A DNA stretch of 64,000 nt from Lottia gigantea (GCF_000327385.1 NW_008710086.1:512360-576359), one strand, 5' to 3'. Counted from the first letter of the stretch, positions 1 through 12,889 are shown. The notes: a model not told the origin generated them from the letters alone. Program-made: numbers and translations.

Positions 1-3000
1 TGAATATTGTTTAAATGTGAACTTTTGATAGTGGCTCAATTAAGTGTGAGTGGGGGTATTGTATATGCTCTCGTGCATTCTGACGAAGTAAATTTTATGC
101 CTTTATTACAGATCAAACATGACGCCTTTTATAGTCTTGGGCAATTCTCAAAAATTCAATGCGAATTTGACAAAGATCTTACCTTTAACCTTATCATGTA
201 TAGGCCTACCTAGTTTATTCAAGATACATCAGAAATTTCATATTCTGTCTCTACAAGTCAATTTGACGCATATGGACATAGAATTGATAGTTAAAATGAC
301 TTAGAATATTTTACTATTAGGCCTTACGATTATTTATACAACACCTAACAAGCTTAAAAGCTCAATGTCAAGGTCGTTTCTCACCTCGTAATGGCGGCCT
401 GCTGCAGTTGTTCACCACAAAAATCAGACGTGGATTCGAACCAGTAGGAACGATGCTGGGTTGTTGTTTGGTCTTGCGACTTGCTGTGTTCCCCCGAGGT
501 GTCGGTCGTGACATTTTCAAGTCTTATCGATTCTTGTAGAAACCGCCAACAGCTAAATACACTAGCAGACGTCAGAAAATATGGCGCGAAAACAACTCTG
601 CCACCTGATTCTAGTCTGGATTAACATGACGTTATTTGTAGAATGTCTTTCTTATTAGCCTCGATCAAAAAGACCTGGACGCTGTGGAGAGAACAAGGCT
701 TGTACCAAATAATATCACACGGGGGTGTAAGTCAGCAGATAGAAGCCTGGGTAGTGGATGATCCAGTGTAACTGCTATATTGTCCTTCTCGTTACGTCAA
801 GCCTACCATACCTCCAGTGTGGCATCAACTTCAACTAAACCAAGCCCGTCCTGAGTGTAGGACTAGCCTAGTCAATGAATCAGAAAAAGAGTTGCCTGAC
901 AAAATCGCCACTTAAGAAGACAGGACGACAGTCACGGAGAAGTCGAGGATCGAGGGTGTATTGTTATAATAATGTTGGTCAAAATAGCTTTGCCAAAGTC
1001 TTAGAAAATGCATCCATTGGCGCAGATCTATTGATGAAGTTGGTGGGGACCAGTTACCCCCCGTCTACTACGCCTATGATTACAGCAACATGATCTGTCC
1101 GTCTTGTGTTTAGTGGTGTAATTAAGGGGTAATGGCCGGAGGCGGTCTGTACATTTTAGTATGCCGAACATATTATTGTGTAAATTCTGATAGCCTGTAG
1201 GCCTACTAACAGACTACATCTTTTTTAAGGGCCTGGCCGAAGAAATACTTTTTTCAGGTTCATTTGTATACCATAAATCTTGCATTTAAATGAAATTCAC
1301 TGAAAGACACGTAAGATATATAATTTAGTAGGCGTGGAGCCTTGTGGCAGATTTAACAAACCACTAGCGTCAAACTACGAGAAATATTTAAAGTGTTTTC
1401 GGCTTGAATTGGGGGTGGTGACTCTCTTTACTGTGTGACATTCATTTCTCTAGCCCCCCACCCCTTGTACACACACACCGACCCTCAATACATATACTAG
1501 GTTATACTCATATTATCTCGGTTACCACGGTAACCAACCCCGAGTAGGGCGTATATCGCTACAATATCAATATTTTTTGAATAATTTTCATCTCACACCC
1601 TCCCCTCTAGTTGTTCAGGTTTGACCGCTATCTTAATTTTATGTACATGAATACGTGTACTCAAAATGGTTGAAATATTGAAAGCATAAAGTAGGCTAGA
1701 GTAGAAGACGGAAATGAAATGGGGATGACGAGATGAGTTACACCATGAAGTGTGCAATGAACGGACAGTGTCTACCAAACGGACTACCATGAACGTTCTT
1801 CTGTCGCTCTGCAAGATTCAGCTTCATGGAAACTTTTGAGGATTGGCGAATTTGTCATTCGTCTGCTCCTTTTCAGTTTCAATCTATTGTTTGGTTATTT
1901 TTCCCATCCCACCAGACACACATGGGCAAACCAGGTTAAAATATTCACAGATATCTTGATCTATCTATGTATCTCTGATGTTTTACCTTTACTCTAAAAA
2001 GGTTACAAGAAATTTGAAAGAAAGGAAAATGAGGGAAATTTTGCCAGGTTCTGCATCAGTCAGTTCATTATGCATAGAGTAACAAAATATTGGGGTCTCT
2101 CTCTCTCTTTTTAAGTGTAAACAAGATTTAGAAGTTTATACTTGGTTTAACCAACTTTTATTAAACATTTCTGAAATATTATTTCAATTGACAACTTTAC
2201 ATGTGAATTTCTTTAAACAGAAACAAAAGAGGGACATTGCATTCTACTTTGACAGTCTTTTAGAAACTATGGGACATTTTATTACAGAATGAAGGAAAAA
2301 TCAGGGTTTTGTGTCTTTTGAACACGCCGAAAAACTTCAGTCTTTAATTTGATTGTTATTCGTATGATACTTTACTTGAAATAACAATTAATCACTAATT
2401 TATGAAAAATATTCAGTCCTGAATCGGTGCTTTTCAAGAAAACTTTTTTTTCATCTTTTATTCAAAAGTTTTCTTTTTTCTTTACTTTTCACACCTCAAA
2501 CAATGTAAAGATGTTCGGGGAAAGTTTTATCAAGATCTATGCCTTTCAATTTTTGTTGTGGTCAGAATATATTTCAGAATTGAGTTACTTCCCTTCCCAC
2601 ATATTCTCTTTTTTCCTTTTAATTTAGCTGTTTTTAGAAATAGGGTTGTTTGTTTCGAAAAAGTAACCAAAGCCTTACAGAGACAGACAGACATGAGAGC
2701 ATCCCAAAACAATCATTGCTTTCTTTTGTATGCCCTTATATGGTGTTCAAAATTTTTGTACATACAAAAACACCAGTGGCATCATTGGGGTCATCAGAAA
2801 TGAGGCTAGCCAAAATTTCAAATTTTTTATCTTAAATACAATTGCCTGTTAGCACCCCTAGACAATTCTGTAGTCCTAATAAACAATTTTTTAGAAAATA
2901 GCACATTTCCAGCATAAATAAAATAAATAGGACAAGGGGACATCTCAGAATAACCCAGGATTTTATCAATAAAATAAGGATTTTTTGAAAATTAACGCAA

Positions 3001-3193
3001 AACTTGGACACGAAAGAAGTAAATTAAGAACATGTTAAATCGTCCAATCAGAATTGAATACAGTATCACAATGTATATACAATAGTAATGTTACACCTTG
3101 TCAAATTATCACCATGGAAATCCCTCCATACTACACAAACATATTTATATCTTTCTCCGGGATAGCCTGGTAACTAGGGTCATTCCGTCGTTT
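1..3193. other. Left flank without a supported gene
   Basis: No reading frame here resembles a known protein and no exon chain could be built. The first 1.6 kb is less AT-rich and holds a promoter-like patch near 540-600. Position 581 starts a 25-codon frame (MARKQLCHLILVWINMTLFV then five more residues) that looks signal-peptide-like but cannot be linked to further exons. Around 2027-2060 is a short fragment of the dispersed SINE core described at 59255 (shared text gagggaaattttgccagg). The stretch nearest 3193 should be the PSMD3 3' UTR; I could not place its polyadenylation signal with confidence. Confidence 0.5.
540..600. promoter_or_regulatory. Promoter-like patch with CRE half-site and E2F-like site
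   Basis: The patch contains tagcagacgtca (563-574), including a CRE/ATF-type GACGTCA core, and ggcgcgaaaa, which matches an E2F-type site. The same 12-mer occurs at 11540-11551 just upstream of the PSMD3 start codon, where a promoter is expected. This suggests a second promoter for a gene not otherwise visible. No transcription start evidence exists, so this is inference. Confidence 0.25.
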
Positions 3194-6100
3194 CTAAGGA
3201 AATCCATCAAAATCTTCGTCAGCAATTTCTTTAGCACTTTCCAATTCTTGTTGTTCCCTTTCTCTTCGATCCTGTAATAATAAAAATATAAATCATTTAT
3301 ATACCATTTACTAAATATACAATATCAATTAATAAACTTCCTCTATACCTCCTTCCGTCTTTTCATTCCTACTCTTACTCCTCCCATTTTCTCTAAACCC
3401 AGGTAGCCTGTTTAATTCTTAACCTCCTCACCCTCGTCTTAACCTACCGCAGTATCAATTAACCCTGACACATACCAACCCCTGTCAAAACCCACACCCC
3501 GGTAATGTTGTATCAAGGTCCTTGAAAAGTATAAATAGAACCTCATAATGTGAGTCTAATCGGTCTGAAGAGTTCAAACACGAACGAAACTAGTCACTGA
3601 AAATCAGGGATAACTGGTCACATAGCCAAACTTTATCTCTTTTACAATATCAGCTGGTCAAGAAATCATAATTTGGCCTGGGAAAAAAAAAAGGACACAG
3701 AAAAATGGCCTGAATGAGCAAATAAATGGAGAAGAAATAAGAAATAGAGGGAAATATACCACTAATGAGTGAATGAATTGAAAGATTGACAAAACATACA
3801 TCAACTTTAATACTACAGAATACACTGTCTGTATGAGTATGTTAAACGTTGAGTTAATAAATGTTAGAAATAGTATATCTATATATCTAGTGATTCTTTA
3901 TAATATTTGATAACACTGTCTGTATGAACATGTGAAACGTTGAGTTAATAAATACAGAAATAGTATATCTATATATCTAGTGATTCTTTATAATATTTGA
4001 TAACACTGTCTGTATGAACATGTGAAGTGTTGAGTTAATAAATATTAGAAATAGTATATCTATATATCTAGTGATTCTATATAATATTTGATAACACTGT
4101 CTGTATGAACATGTGAAGTGTTGAGTTAATAAATATTAGAAACAGTATATCTATATATCTAGTGATTCTTTATAATATTTGATAACACTGTCTGTATGAA
4201 CATGTGAAGTGTTGAGTTAATAAATATTAGAAATAGTATATCTATATATCTAGTGATTCTTTATAATATTTGATAACACTATCTGTATGAGTATGTGAAG
4301 TGTTGAGTTAATAAATATTAGAAATAGTATATCTATATATCTAGTGATTCTATATAATATTTGATAACACTGTCTGTATGAACATGTGAAACGTTGAGTT
4401 AATAAATGTTAGAAATAGTATATCTATATATATAGTGATTCTATATAATATTTGATAACACTGTCTGTATGAACATGTGAAGTGTAGAGTTAATAAATAT
4501 TAGAAACAGTATATCTATATATCTAGTGATTCTTTATAATATTTGATAACACTGTCTGTATGAACATGTGAAGTGTAGAGTTACTAAATATTAGAAATAG
4601 TATATCTATATATTTAGTGATTCTATATAATGTTTGGTAACACTGTCTGTATGAGTATGTGAAGTGTTGAGTTAATAAATATTAGAAATAGTATATCTAT
4701 ATATCTAGTGATTATTTCACACAGATATAGAAGCACAATAAACATAGATATCATTAAATTTATCTTTTCTGTAATTCCAAATTGTATCAAAACAAAACTA
4801 CTTGTGATTCTCAAATTTGTTTTTTGTATTGAGTTGAAAAACTGACTTCAACAAAACAAACTATTTTCTTCGTTTGAATGTTGACTTTTCTAATTCTCCC
4901 TGTGACAATCTTAGCCTCTTCTTCAAACACACCAGGGACAGCTTTTTGTCCTGGGACCACGTCCTGTGTGTGAAGGAATGCTTGTATGGGGGGTCGGGAA
5001 TCAACAAACATTCCCTCACATTTCACCCTCAAAGAAAAGAAGAGTTGTTCAGTCAATAGAGAAAATAAACAGTTTCTTTGTCTAGTATATTGACGGGACG
5101 TTGATAAAACAGCTGAGTTGACAGACTAAGTTAGACTCAATCAGTTGATTTCTTCACAAGTCAATAAACAAATAAATCATTCACTCTGATTCTAACTCAT
5201 ATCTTTACTAATACTTGGATTAATAACTCAATCCTTCAGGTAACAAATCAACTGATTATCAATTTTCACCTTATACACAGCTTCAAAAAGGGAGTTATAA
5301 TTTTAGGCTCTTAACTCTGTGTTAATGATGTCAATATACGATTAAATATTTGATTGATTTTAAATAATTGATTTGTTTCAAATTTTTTGGGAATTCTTGG
5401 AGACTTATTCTTAAAAACTTAACTAAGGTAAAATCCAGATTATAAGAAATACAGTAATCTGATTGGATAGAAAAAATTAAATTTAAAATCGATTTTAGTG
5501 ATTGACTGAAACACTAAAATTTAGCAAGTCAACTTCTCAAGAATATGCCATGGGACAGATTTCTAACCAATAACCATGGTTAGGTCCTACCAACATCAAC
5601 ATCATTATTTTAATGGCAAAGAGATATCTATCAACTTCCAGCACCAATGATGGTCACAAATTCTTACTTCGGGCATCAACATAAAAAACAAACATGAGCA
5701 ACTAATGGCTGCAACTGTTATCATTGTGGTCGAGTCAACTCATTTCAACCAGTGGTCAGATACTCTCACATGCCATCAGTTATTAGCAGTCTTGAAACAC
5801 AAAAATTTGCTGACCAACTCCTTTGATTACCGACAAAGGCATTGATTGACAAGAACAAGCGGGTTATTTATATAAGGGAAACAACTCCATTATTTGTATC
5901 AACAAGTTCAGACCAATCTTATCAAATAACTCTTTAGATGATGAGTTATTCACATCTAAATATTTTATCAGCTGACTGAGCTCAACTTCAGGGCAGTATC
6001 AGCCTTCATTCCGAGAGAGTTTACAATGTCATAAAACCTGCATGCAAGAATACCACTAACAGTCTAAAACAACCAGATAACTTGAACTCTAAGATAATCT

Positions 6101-9100
6101 TGAATTGAGTTTTTGAGAAAATCTAGTTCCATATTTCCCCACCCCCAGCCCAAACTGTTCTCACACCCAGAAAAAATTCTGTACTAACCTCAGCTGATTC
6201 TAGATCTTTGTTGTATGACTTTGGTGGAAATCTCATCGCCTGAAAAGAGACAAAATATTTCATAAACAATTTTATAATATAGTCATCAATATAAGTAGCC
6301 AGAAGTGGACAGAAGGTACAACTGTTCAAGATTTCACTAATATGCATACCAATTAGACCAAAATTCTACTTAGAAAGATATCACTAATATGCATACCAAT
6401 TAGACCAAAATTCTACTTAGAAAGATATCACTAATATGCATACCAATTAGACCAAAATTCTACTTAGAAAGATATCACTAATATGCATACCAATTAGACC
6501 AAAAGTCTACTTAGAAAGATATCACTAATATGCATACCAATTAGACCAAAAGTCTACTTAGAAAGATATCACTAATATGCCTACCAATTAGACCAAAAGT
6601 CTACTTAGAAAGATATCACTAATATGCCTACCAATTAGACCAAAAGTCTACTTAGAAAGATATCACTAATATGCATACCAATTAGACCAAAATTCTACTT
6701 AGAAAGATATCACTAATATGCATACCAATTAGACCAAAAGTCTACTTAGAAAGATTTTCAAAATCAAGCATCAACCAAAATATAGATTGTTTTTAACGTA
6801 CAAAACCTCACCTTAACAGAATGATTGTGTATTCCAAGACAGAAACTGATACGTTGATGGAAGGCAGCCATTGGTTCTCTGGTTCCGTAAATATCACTAG
6901 TCTCTTTCGATTGGACGTAACCCTTCTCATGGTCTATTCTCGCTTCTATAACACCATCTCGTATAGCCTGGTAAAACACATAATGTTTATTGTCCGACCG
7001 AAAGGTTTATAGAATCACATTTTATCAATATGTTCTCATGAATTGAAATATCAACTTAGAATACTACTCTGAGAGGTTTATATTGAAATAAGTTCACAAG
7101 GGACATAACTCATACTAACCTTCGCTACAATGTATTCTGCATCTTCAGGTGAATCTAAACAAAGTTTACTGGCTATATCAACCAATGATATTCTAGAATA
7201 GGACAAACTGATCATACGAACACCGGTTTTAATAACATTGTGACGTAATCGTATTATCAATGTATATGTATCTTCTGCTTGGAATTTGGAACCAAATTTA
7301 GCTAAAACTTGATTAAATTTTATTAAGTTTCCTCCCCGTACAGCTGAAAAAAACAAAATAAAACCATTCATTACATGGGTTCTTACTGGAAAAGAACAAG
7401 ACAATTCAATAGATTATCCAAACTTCTTTATGCATAGATATACAAGATCTAAAAACTTGTAAACATCCAGTACCCAGTCTTTTGTTACATTGACTTCTAT
7501 AATTATCATTTATAAGATGCCCAGGGTTTTCTTCATGGAGGGCTATCTTACCTTGGGTGAGTTGGAAATAAGGGGCTAATGTTTTCTTCATGGAGGGCTG
7601 TCTTACCTTGGGTGAGTTGGAAATAAGGGGCTAGTGTTTTCTTCATGGAGGGCTGTCTTACCTTGGGTGAGTTGGAAATAAGGGGCTAGTGTTTTCTTCA
7701 TGGAGGGCTGTCTTACCTTGGGTGAGTTGGAAATAAGGGGCTAGTGTTTTCTTCATGGAGGGCTGTCTTACCTTGGGTGAGTTGGAAATAAGGGGGTAGT
7801 GTTTTCTTCATGGAGGGCTGTCTTACCTTGGGTGAGTTGGAAATAAGGGGCTAGTGTTTTCTTCATGGAGGGCTGTCTTACCTTGGGTGAGTTGAAAATA
7901 AGGGGCTAGTGTTTTCTTCATGGAGGGCTATCTTACCTTGGGTGAGTTGAAAATAAGGGGCTAGTGTTTTCTTCATGGAGGGCTGTCTTACCTTGGGTGA
8001 GTTGGAAATAAGGGGCTAGTGTTTTCTTCATGGAGGGCTGTCTAAACGTTAGTCTATCTGGGATATCACCTAACAATAATTCTACTACTATAGCTAGTCT
8101 CTGCACCTACAATGTATAAATATCAAATTTGAACAAACACCATCCCTGTGACAATTTCAAACTAAGAGTAACGAATTATCATCACAAATCATAAAGTGGC
8201 AATATTCTGACTTTTAATTTATATCCTAAATCTTCGTCATAAAAAACCACAACCTTTTAATAATTAATAGATAGACCGTGGTTCGCTATATCCAAATAGC
8301 CTTGTCACATTCTATGAAGTTAACCAAGAAAAACAATGTGTTTGTTTTTATTCAAGAAAGGTTGCCAGTATTCTTATATTTTCTACAAGTGTTCATTATG
8401 AAAGTCAAAACATAAATATTGCAATCATACAAACATCTTGGTTGGGAAGTTTGAAAATCACATCAAATTGTGAATAGTTATTAAATCGCTCTATAATCTA
8501 CTTACTGTTTGTTTAAAGCCAACAGCACTATGTTGAGGAGCTTTACGTAATGCCTGTACTAAATGTTTATGGGCTTCCGTATAATCTAACTGAGCTGCTT
8601 TAATACGACCTGAAATTTAATCATCATGATGAACTTTAATCCATGCGGTGTGCAATGAAGAGAAATTTTGACAGAATAGCTACCTGATCCTACTACCTGT
8701 CCATCTACATCTAGAGGCATTTCCTGTAGAACACCTGGCCTCTGTTTACAGTCCTATTGGAACAATGCAAGGTGTTTTCCATGTCATTACTCTGACCTGT
8801 ATTACTGAGGGAAGCCAGAGACAACACAGATACTGTGGTTTCACTCAAAGCATGACAATCTTCAGTCACAAAATCCACCTTAACATCTTTCATTTTCATT
8901 GATAAAATAAATTGTGTTGAAAACCCAATTAGCTACAATACTTTCAAGAAACTTGCCATTGTATGTAGATAGGAATAATGTACCAAAGATCAACATGCAT
9001 CTATATAATTAGATGAGAGTATAAAAAGTTAAGATTCTTACCTAAATAGTAAAGATATCGTGCCCATTCGTTATTAGAGGAGGATTCTGGGAAACATGAT

Positions 9101-11368
9101 TTAGTGACGAGTTTATCAGCCTGTTCGTAAAGATTATAATGTAAATAATTTCTCAGTAAAAGATTTATTAACGTAGCTTGTCCTTCAAAATCACTGCGTA
9201 ATGTAGCTGTTCTCAATCGGGCATGTAAAAATCTGGAAATATACAAAATGAAGATATAAAATAATGGTAATATTAATTATTATTTAACATTAAATAGGAA
9301 TAATTATCCATATCTAGAGACTAAATCTACTTTATGTTAGTTGACAGGAGTTTAATCTAGACAATAATCCAGCTAGCAACTGAGTTATTCCACTTCCACC
9401 CACCGTAAGATATTTACACATATCAAAAGTTGTTAACCCCTTCAAGTAGATATTCATATAGCCAGGGATGGACTGTTAAAAATATCAAATTGGACCAGGA
9501 TAACCATAATTCACTGTGAGATAAGGGTTGAGTTATAGAGTTATTCCAGGGAGTTATAATTAATATATAAATTCATCCTACCCTCTGATGACCTCTAGGT
9601 TGTTGGTCAGTTCATAAACACGAGAATGATAGTAATAACATTTAGCAGCTAACATATCTAAACTTCTACGATTGATTAATCCTATTTTATTCACTAACTG
9701 TTCCGAACATTTTAATGCCTGCAAAAATAAAATAGGGATGTGTAGAATCAAGGAAATGCTGCTTTCACAGGGAAAGTTATCTCCACCTCTACAAGTGTGA
9801 AGAAGAAATGGGAAATTGTATCCAACTTTTAGCATACTTTTTGTATCTATAAAAATCATCCTATTCAATGGATAATTACATACATTTTGCCAACAGACTC
9901 GCATTGGTCTATGCAATTCACTTTTTCATGGATTCCAAATGGCAAAGATGAAATATTTTAATGAAATAGACATTTGACACTGTACATATACACTCTGTCA
10001 TCTAGGGATTTAGACCAACTATTGTTTCCAAAACAGGCTATAAATCTATCCAAGTGTCTTACCTCTTTATATTTTTTCTGGTCTATGAGATATATAACTA
10101 CTAGAAGATTGAAATAGATATCTAATTCTGGAACTAGAGGCAGGGTAGCAGCTTTTCCTGATCTCGGTCGAAATGGTACACCAATACCATTTACTGTTGC
10201 TGGCTGTAAAATAAAGAGGACATTCCATGACTTACAGGTCCTATTTTTTTTTTATCAGACTGCATTGAAGTTTAAAGTTAAAAACTGACAGATCAATCAG
10301 GTAGCTCTTTAGTAAAACACTATTAAATAGCAGTGAATGTTAATGATATATAGGTTATAATATTAGACTATCATTAGATTTTAACTATTGTCTCTATTCA
10401 TGAAATTTAATTAAGAATATGTAAGCCCTGTAATATACTTGTGTTTATCAACAAATTAGTAAAAATCCATAAATACTGAACTGCCATTATTCTGGACGTA
10501 CCTCTATCAAGAAAGGTGTGAGATCTTCTTTCTGTTGTGAAGAGGCTGTATAATACCCATGAATTAATTTACGAAGAATATTTGACGATAATTTTCTACG
10601 AATAGACACCAACCCACGGATAACTCTAGACATAAATCTTGGTTCTTTTGTTGCAACTGCTTTTTCAATATGACGTACATGTTCTTTAATATCTGTAAAT
10701 AAAGAATACAATTTAGAAAAATTACATACCGGTACTGGTAACAAAATAAGCTTATGCAATGTTTGCAATGTCAGCTTCAAGTCATTTATGATTGAATGTG
10801 AACCACCTCTGACCCGATGTCAGCTTAAAATCTATTATCTATCACTTCATTTCACAAAGTAATTGACCAATTCCCCAGCCTTCAATTTCTATAATAGGCT
10901 ATAATAGTCTGACTACAAAAATATGAGGCCTACATTGATTTCCCCACATCTTATTTCAATTTCCTCACCAGTGGCAAGGAGAGGCTTTCACCTCCTATAA
11001 ACTAATTAGGAAGCTGTTAATCTTGGATTAGCTTAATTCAATTTTGTGAAATGTGTAAGTAATGTTTACATTACTGTAGACCTAATGGCTAATTAGGATT
11101 TGTTAGATTAGACTGACATAGAGCCATTGGTCTTTGATTGCGTTTATTTTGTTGATTACTGACACTTTCATTTTTCTTTAAATACGATTTAGTAGGTAGA
11201 TATATCCGTAAGAAATACCTCACAGTCAAACTAGAGACAAAAAATACCTTCTAAAGTCAACAAATCTGGATCTTTTTTGGTTTCTTCTTTCGTTTCTTGA
11301 TCATCCCCACCCGACGCAGGACTCGAAACATCCTTCATTTCCACATCTGTACTCGTATTTTTCACCAT
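3194..11368 (-). CDS. PSMD3: 26S proteasome non-ATPase regulatory subunit 3 (Rpn3/PSMD3)
   Basis: Encodes a structural subunit of the lid of the 19S regulatory particle of the 26S proteasome. Eleven exons on the minus strand, in order: 11248-11368, 10502-10692, 10063-10203, 9582-9718, 9042-9232, 8506-8609, 7992-8106, 7120-7343, 6812-6967, 6189-6239, 3194-3271. All introns are GT-AG and all phases join, giving 502 residues (human about 534). The N-terminus is acidic and low-complexity ([16 protein letters not shown]). The middle is helical-repeat sequence ([15 protein letters not shown]). The PCI/winged-helix region covers about residues 340-460 ([47 protein letters not shown]). The tail has [17 protein letters not shown] and ends FDGFP, as in animal orthologues. 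The start is the only in-frame ATG with that tail order. Introns hold four minisatellites; exon 7 ends inside a 55-bp array that multiplies its splice donor. Head to head with KIAA1143, 1.07 kb apart. Confidence 0.96.
3551..3640. repeat. Dispersed repeat copy (family D), PSMD3 intron 10
   Basis: About 87 bp starting gagtctaatcggtctgaaga and running to tttatctctt. It is nearly identical (2-3 differences) to 30664-30752 in a STAT intron. The high identity indicates recent dispersal. Family unknown; no terminal repeats were seen at this copy. Confidence 0.7.
3797..4712. repeat. Minisatellite, about 91-bp unit, about 10 copies
   Basis: The unit contains gataacactgtctgtatgaa, then gttgagttaataaatatta and an AT-rich tatctatatatctagtg segment. 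Copies differ by a few bases (for example agtgttgag versus acgttgag). The array lies in PSMD3 intron 10 between exon 10 (6189-6239) and the last exon (3194-3271). Confidence 0.9.
5402..5548. mobile_element. MITE-like element with imperfect terminal inverted repeats (family E)
   Basis: The left end reads cttattcttaaaaacttaac and the right end read in reverse is catattcttgagaagttgac. The internal block agaaatacagtaatctgatt, followed by ggata, is shared exactly with a second copy at 39002-39149. It has no coding capacity, as expected of a non-autonomous DNA transposon. The target-site duplication is not clear. Confidence 0.55.
6330..6752. repeat. 47-bp minisatellite, nine copies
   Basis: The unit includes gatatcactaatatgcatac and ttagaccaaaattctactta. 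Unit starts fall every 47 bp from 6330 to 6706. Copies vary at aaaattct/aaaagtct and gcatac/gcctac. It sits in PSMD3 intron 9, 90 bp from the 3' splice site of exon 10. Confidence 0.92.
7526..8041 (-). repeat. 55-bp array made from the 3' end of PSMD3 exon 7 and its splice donor
   Basis: Unit starts occur every 55 bp from 7526 to 8021, ten starts in all. Read on the minus strand each unit holds coding sequence for [15 protein letters not shown] followed by a GTAAGA donor. Only the copy at 7992 is contiguous with the upstream part of exon 7, and using it gives the expected Rpn3 junction (LTQ then AVRGGN). Eight further donor copies, with exon-like ends at 7937, 7882, 7827, 7772, 7717, 7662, 7607 and 7552, lie downstream in the intron. 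Because 55 is not a multiple of three, reading through the first donor meets a stop after 19 codons. Confidence 0.93.
8640..8840 (-). mobile_element. Degenerate SINE fragment (family A), PSMD3 intron 5
   Basis: Recognisable pieces of the family A core: gcggtgtgcaatgaagagaa, attttgacag, ctggcctctgtttacagtcc and tttccatgtca, in the same order as the fuller copy at 59255-59545. It is strongly diverged, so it is old. No tRNA-like head was seen. Confidence 0.5.
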
Positions 11369-12433
11369 TTTGGAAAACAAAAAGTCTCTTTAGTTTGATC
11401 TGACAAGTTTTACACAATTCGATTCTTTTGTTTATGAGATAAATTTCAATTATTTTCAACAAAGACAACCCTATTTCATCGCGGCATGATCTGCAAAATT
11501 TCAATAAAATGGTGGATGTAGTCTCGGACCGGAAATTGATAGCAGACGTCACAAAAAAATAATTGTGCATGAGTTTTTCTGAAACTTATGACAGATCATT
11601 CCAAAACTCAAAAAATGATATGTAATGCCTAAATTTTTTTTTTTTTTGAAAATGATGTTTTATTTTGTCCAATAAAAATCGAAAAAATAGTCTTGCAGGA
11701 AAAACCTTTCTAAAGGGAGGTAATTTGTAAACATTGAAAACACTTTTTGGATATTCCAGTTTCTTCTCTTTGCTTTGAGTGAAATATTTATTTAAGGTTA
11801 GTCCTCTAAATTTGTCACGTTGATTGACTTGAGAATATATCAAAATAAGATACTTTGAAGAGACCAAAAATTGTATTTTGACAGGCTCTCTTTGTAAAAA
11901 TGTAAAATTTTGGTGTCTGTGTTTTGCCAACTTGTTTTGTTACAATGAATGTGTATAGTCTAGAAGACAAGAAGCATTGAATCTATGCATCGAACTCACT
12001 TATCCTCTTTTTAAATATGAGGTTAAGGAAACAGGGTACCAAAATTAGACTGATGTTTTAGTTTAGGGAACACCAGTAGGCCTGTTCAGTATCGCTTTTA
12101 GTTCTCTGTATAGAACACAATAGATTTGTCTTCGCTTCTCAGTTTTTTTTTTGCCTATTGATATGACATGACATTTTGTGTAGAAAGCAATAATGGCTGA
12201 TGATGCCACTGTCTTTACTGGCTCTGAAACTTACTCATATCATAATATTTTGATCATTTCCTTAAACTTTTTCTTTTTGTTTTACATCATACATGTCTAA
12301 TTATTTTCAGTCTCCTTTTTCAGGTATATTAATCAACACAATTGACAGAAATAGAAATGGTATCAACTTGATGGTAAAAATCAAAATTTATTTGAAAATT
12401 CAAATTTGAATTGACCACAAATAGAATCCTATC
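11369..12433. promoter_or_regulatory. Bidirectional promoter region between PSMD3 and KIAA1143
   Basis: This 1.07-kb spacer separates two divergent housekeeping-type genes. Near the PSMD3 start are an ETS-like ccggaaat (11530-11537) and a CRE-like gacgtca (11545-11551). On the KIAA1143 side, tctcctttttcag at about 12311-12323 looks like a 3' splice site, so the KIAA1143 5' UTR may be spliced from a non-coding exon nearer the shared promoter. The remainder is AT-rich with no gene. Confidence 0.5.
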
Positions 12434-12889
12434 ATGTCCCGTAAAAATAAAGTCGCTTTCATTCAGAATGAAGAACCAGCTTTCATCAAACAGTTTAAGG
12501 AGAGGATTGGTTACAAGGAAGGACCGAATGTGAACACGAAACGAGACGAAGTTGAGTATGACGACAGTGACGATGAAGGGAGGGAAAAAGAGGAGGAGAA
12601 GCCGACGGTCGTTGTTTTAAAACCGGGAGATATTTCTCAAGAAGAGGCTGACAAAATCATGAAAGAAGCCGAAGAGCCAGCTCATAAAATCGGTGAAAAA
12701 ATAACGTTTAAAAAACCTGTGAAACGAACGAATGACTCAGAAGAAAATGGAGAGGAGCAGAAGAAAGATGGAGCAAAAGTTGCAAAAAAAGACAATAAAA
12801 GTGATAAGAAGAAATCGAAAGAGAAAGAGAAAAAGAAACAGAAAACAAATTTATTGTCATTTGATGATGAGGAAGAGGAAGATGGATAG
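12434..12889 (+). CDS. KIAA1143: KIAA1143-family protein of unknown function
   Basis: A 151-residue protein encoded in one exon. It opens with the family-typical block MSRKNKVAFIQNEEPAFIKQ, then FKERIGYKEGPNV. A central VVVLKPGDISQEEADKIM segment and ITFKKPVKR follow. It then becomes a long lysine/glutamate-rich, probably disordered or coiled region and ends LLSFDDEEEEDG, which resembles the human C-terminus (LLSFDNEDENE). Length is close to human (154). No enzyme motif or membrane segment is present, and I assign no function. The start ATG is at the conserved N-terminus, 111 bp after a possible 5' UTR acceptor. It is divergent from PSMD3. The antisense frame over the same bases is a shadow of the acidic and basic codons. 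Confidence 0.92.
   Translation: MSRKNKVAFIQNEEPAFIKQFKERIGYKEGPNVNTKRDEVEYDDSDDEGREKEEEKPTVVVLKPGDISQEEADKIMKEAEEPAHKIGEKITFKKPVKRTNDSEENGEEQKKDGAKVAKKDNKSDKKKSKEKEKKKQKTNLLSFDDEEEEDG

Noticed and set aside
410-445. tRNA gene on the minus strand (B-box-like ggttcgaatcc)
   Set aside because: Only the B box is present; no A box, acceptor stem or anticodon arm could be drawn.
875-1093. 72-codon basic frame (MNQKKSCLTKSPLKKTGRQS...)
   Set aside because: No recognised homologue, no upstream or downstream exon partners. Possibly a 5' exon of an unseen gene, but not supportable.
6330-6752. Regular 47-bp repeats as a possible CRISPR array
   Set aside because: Units are contiguous with no unique spacers, and the setting is an intron of an animal gene.
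11586-11930. 114-codon minus frame upstream of PSMD3
   Set aside because: Low-complexity K/F-rich sequence in AT-rich promoter DNA without homology.
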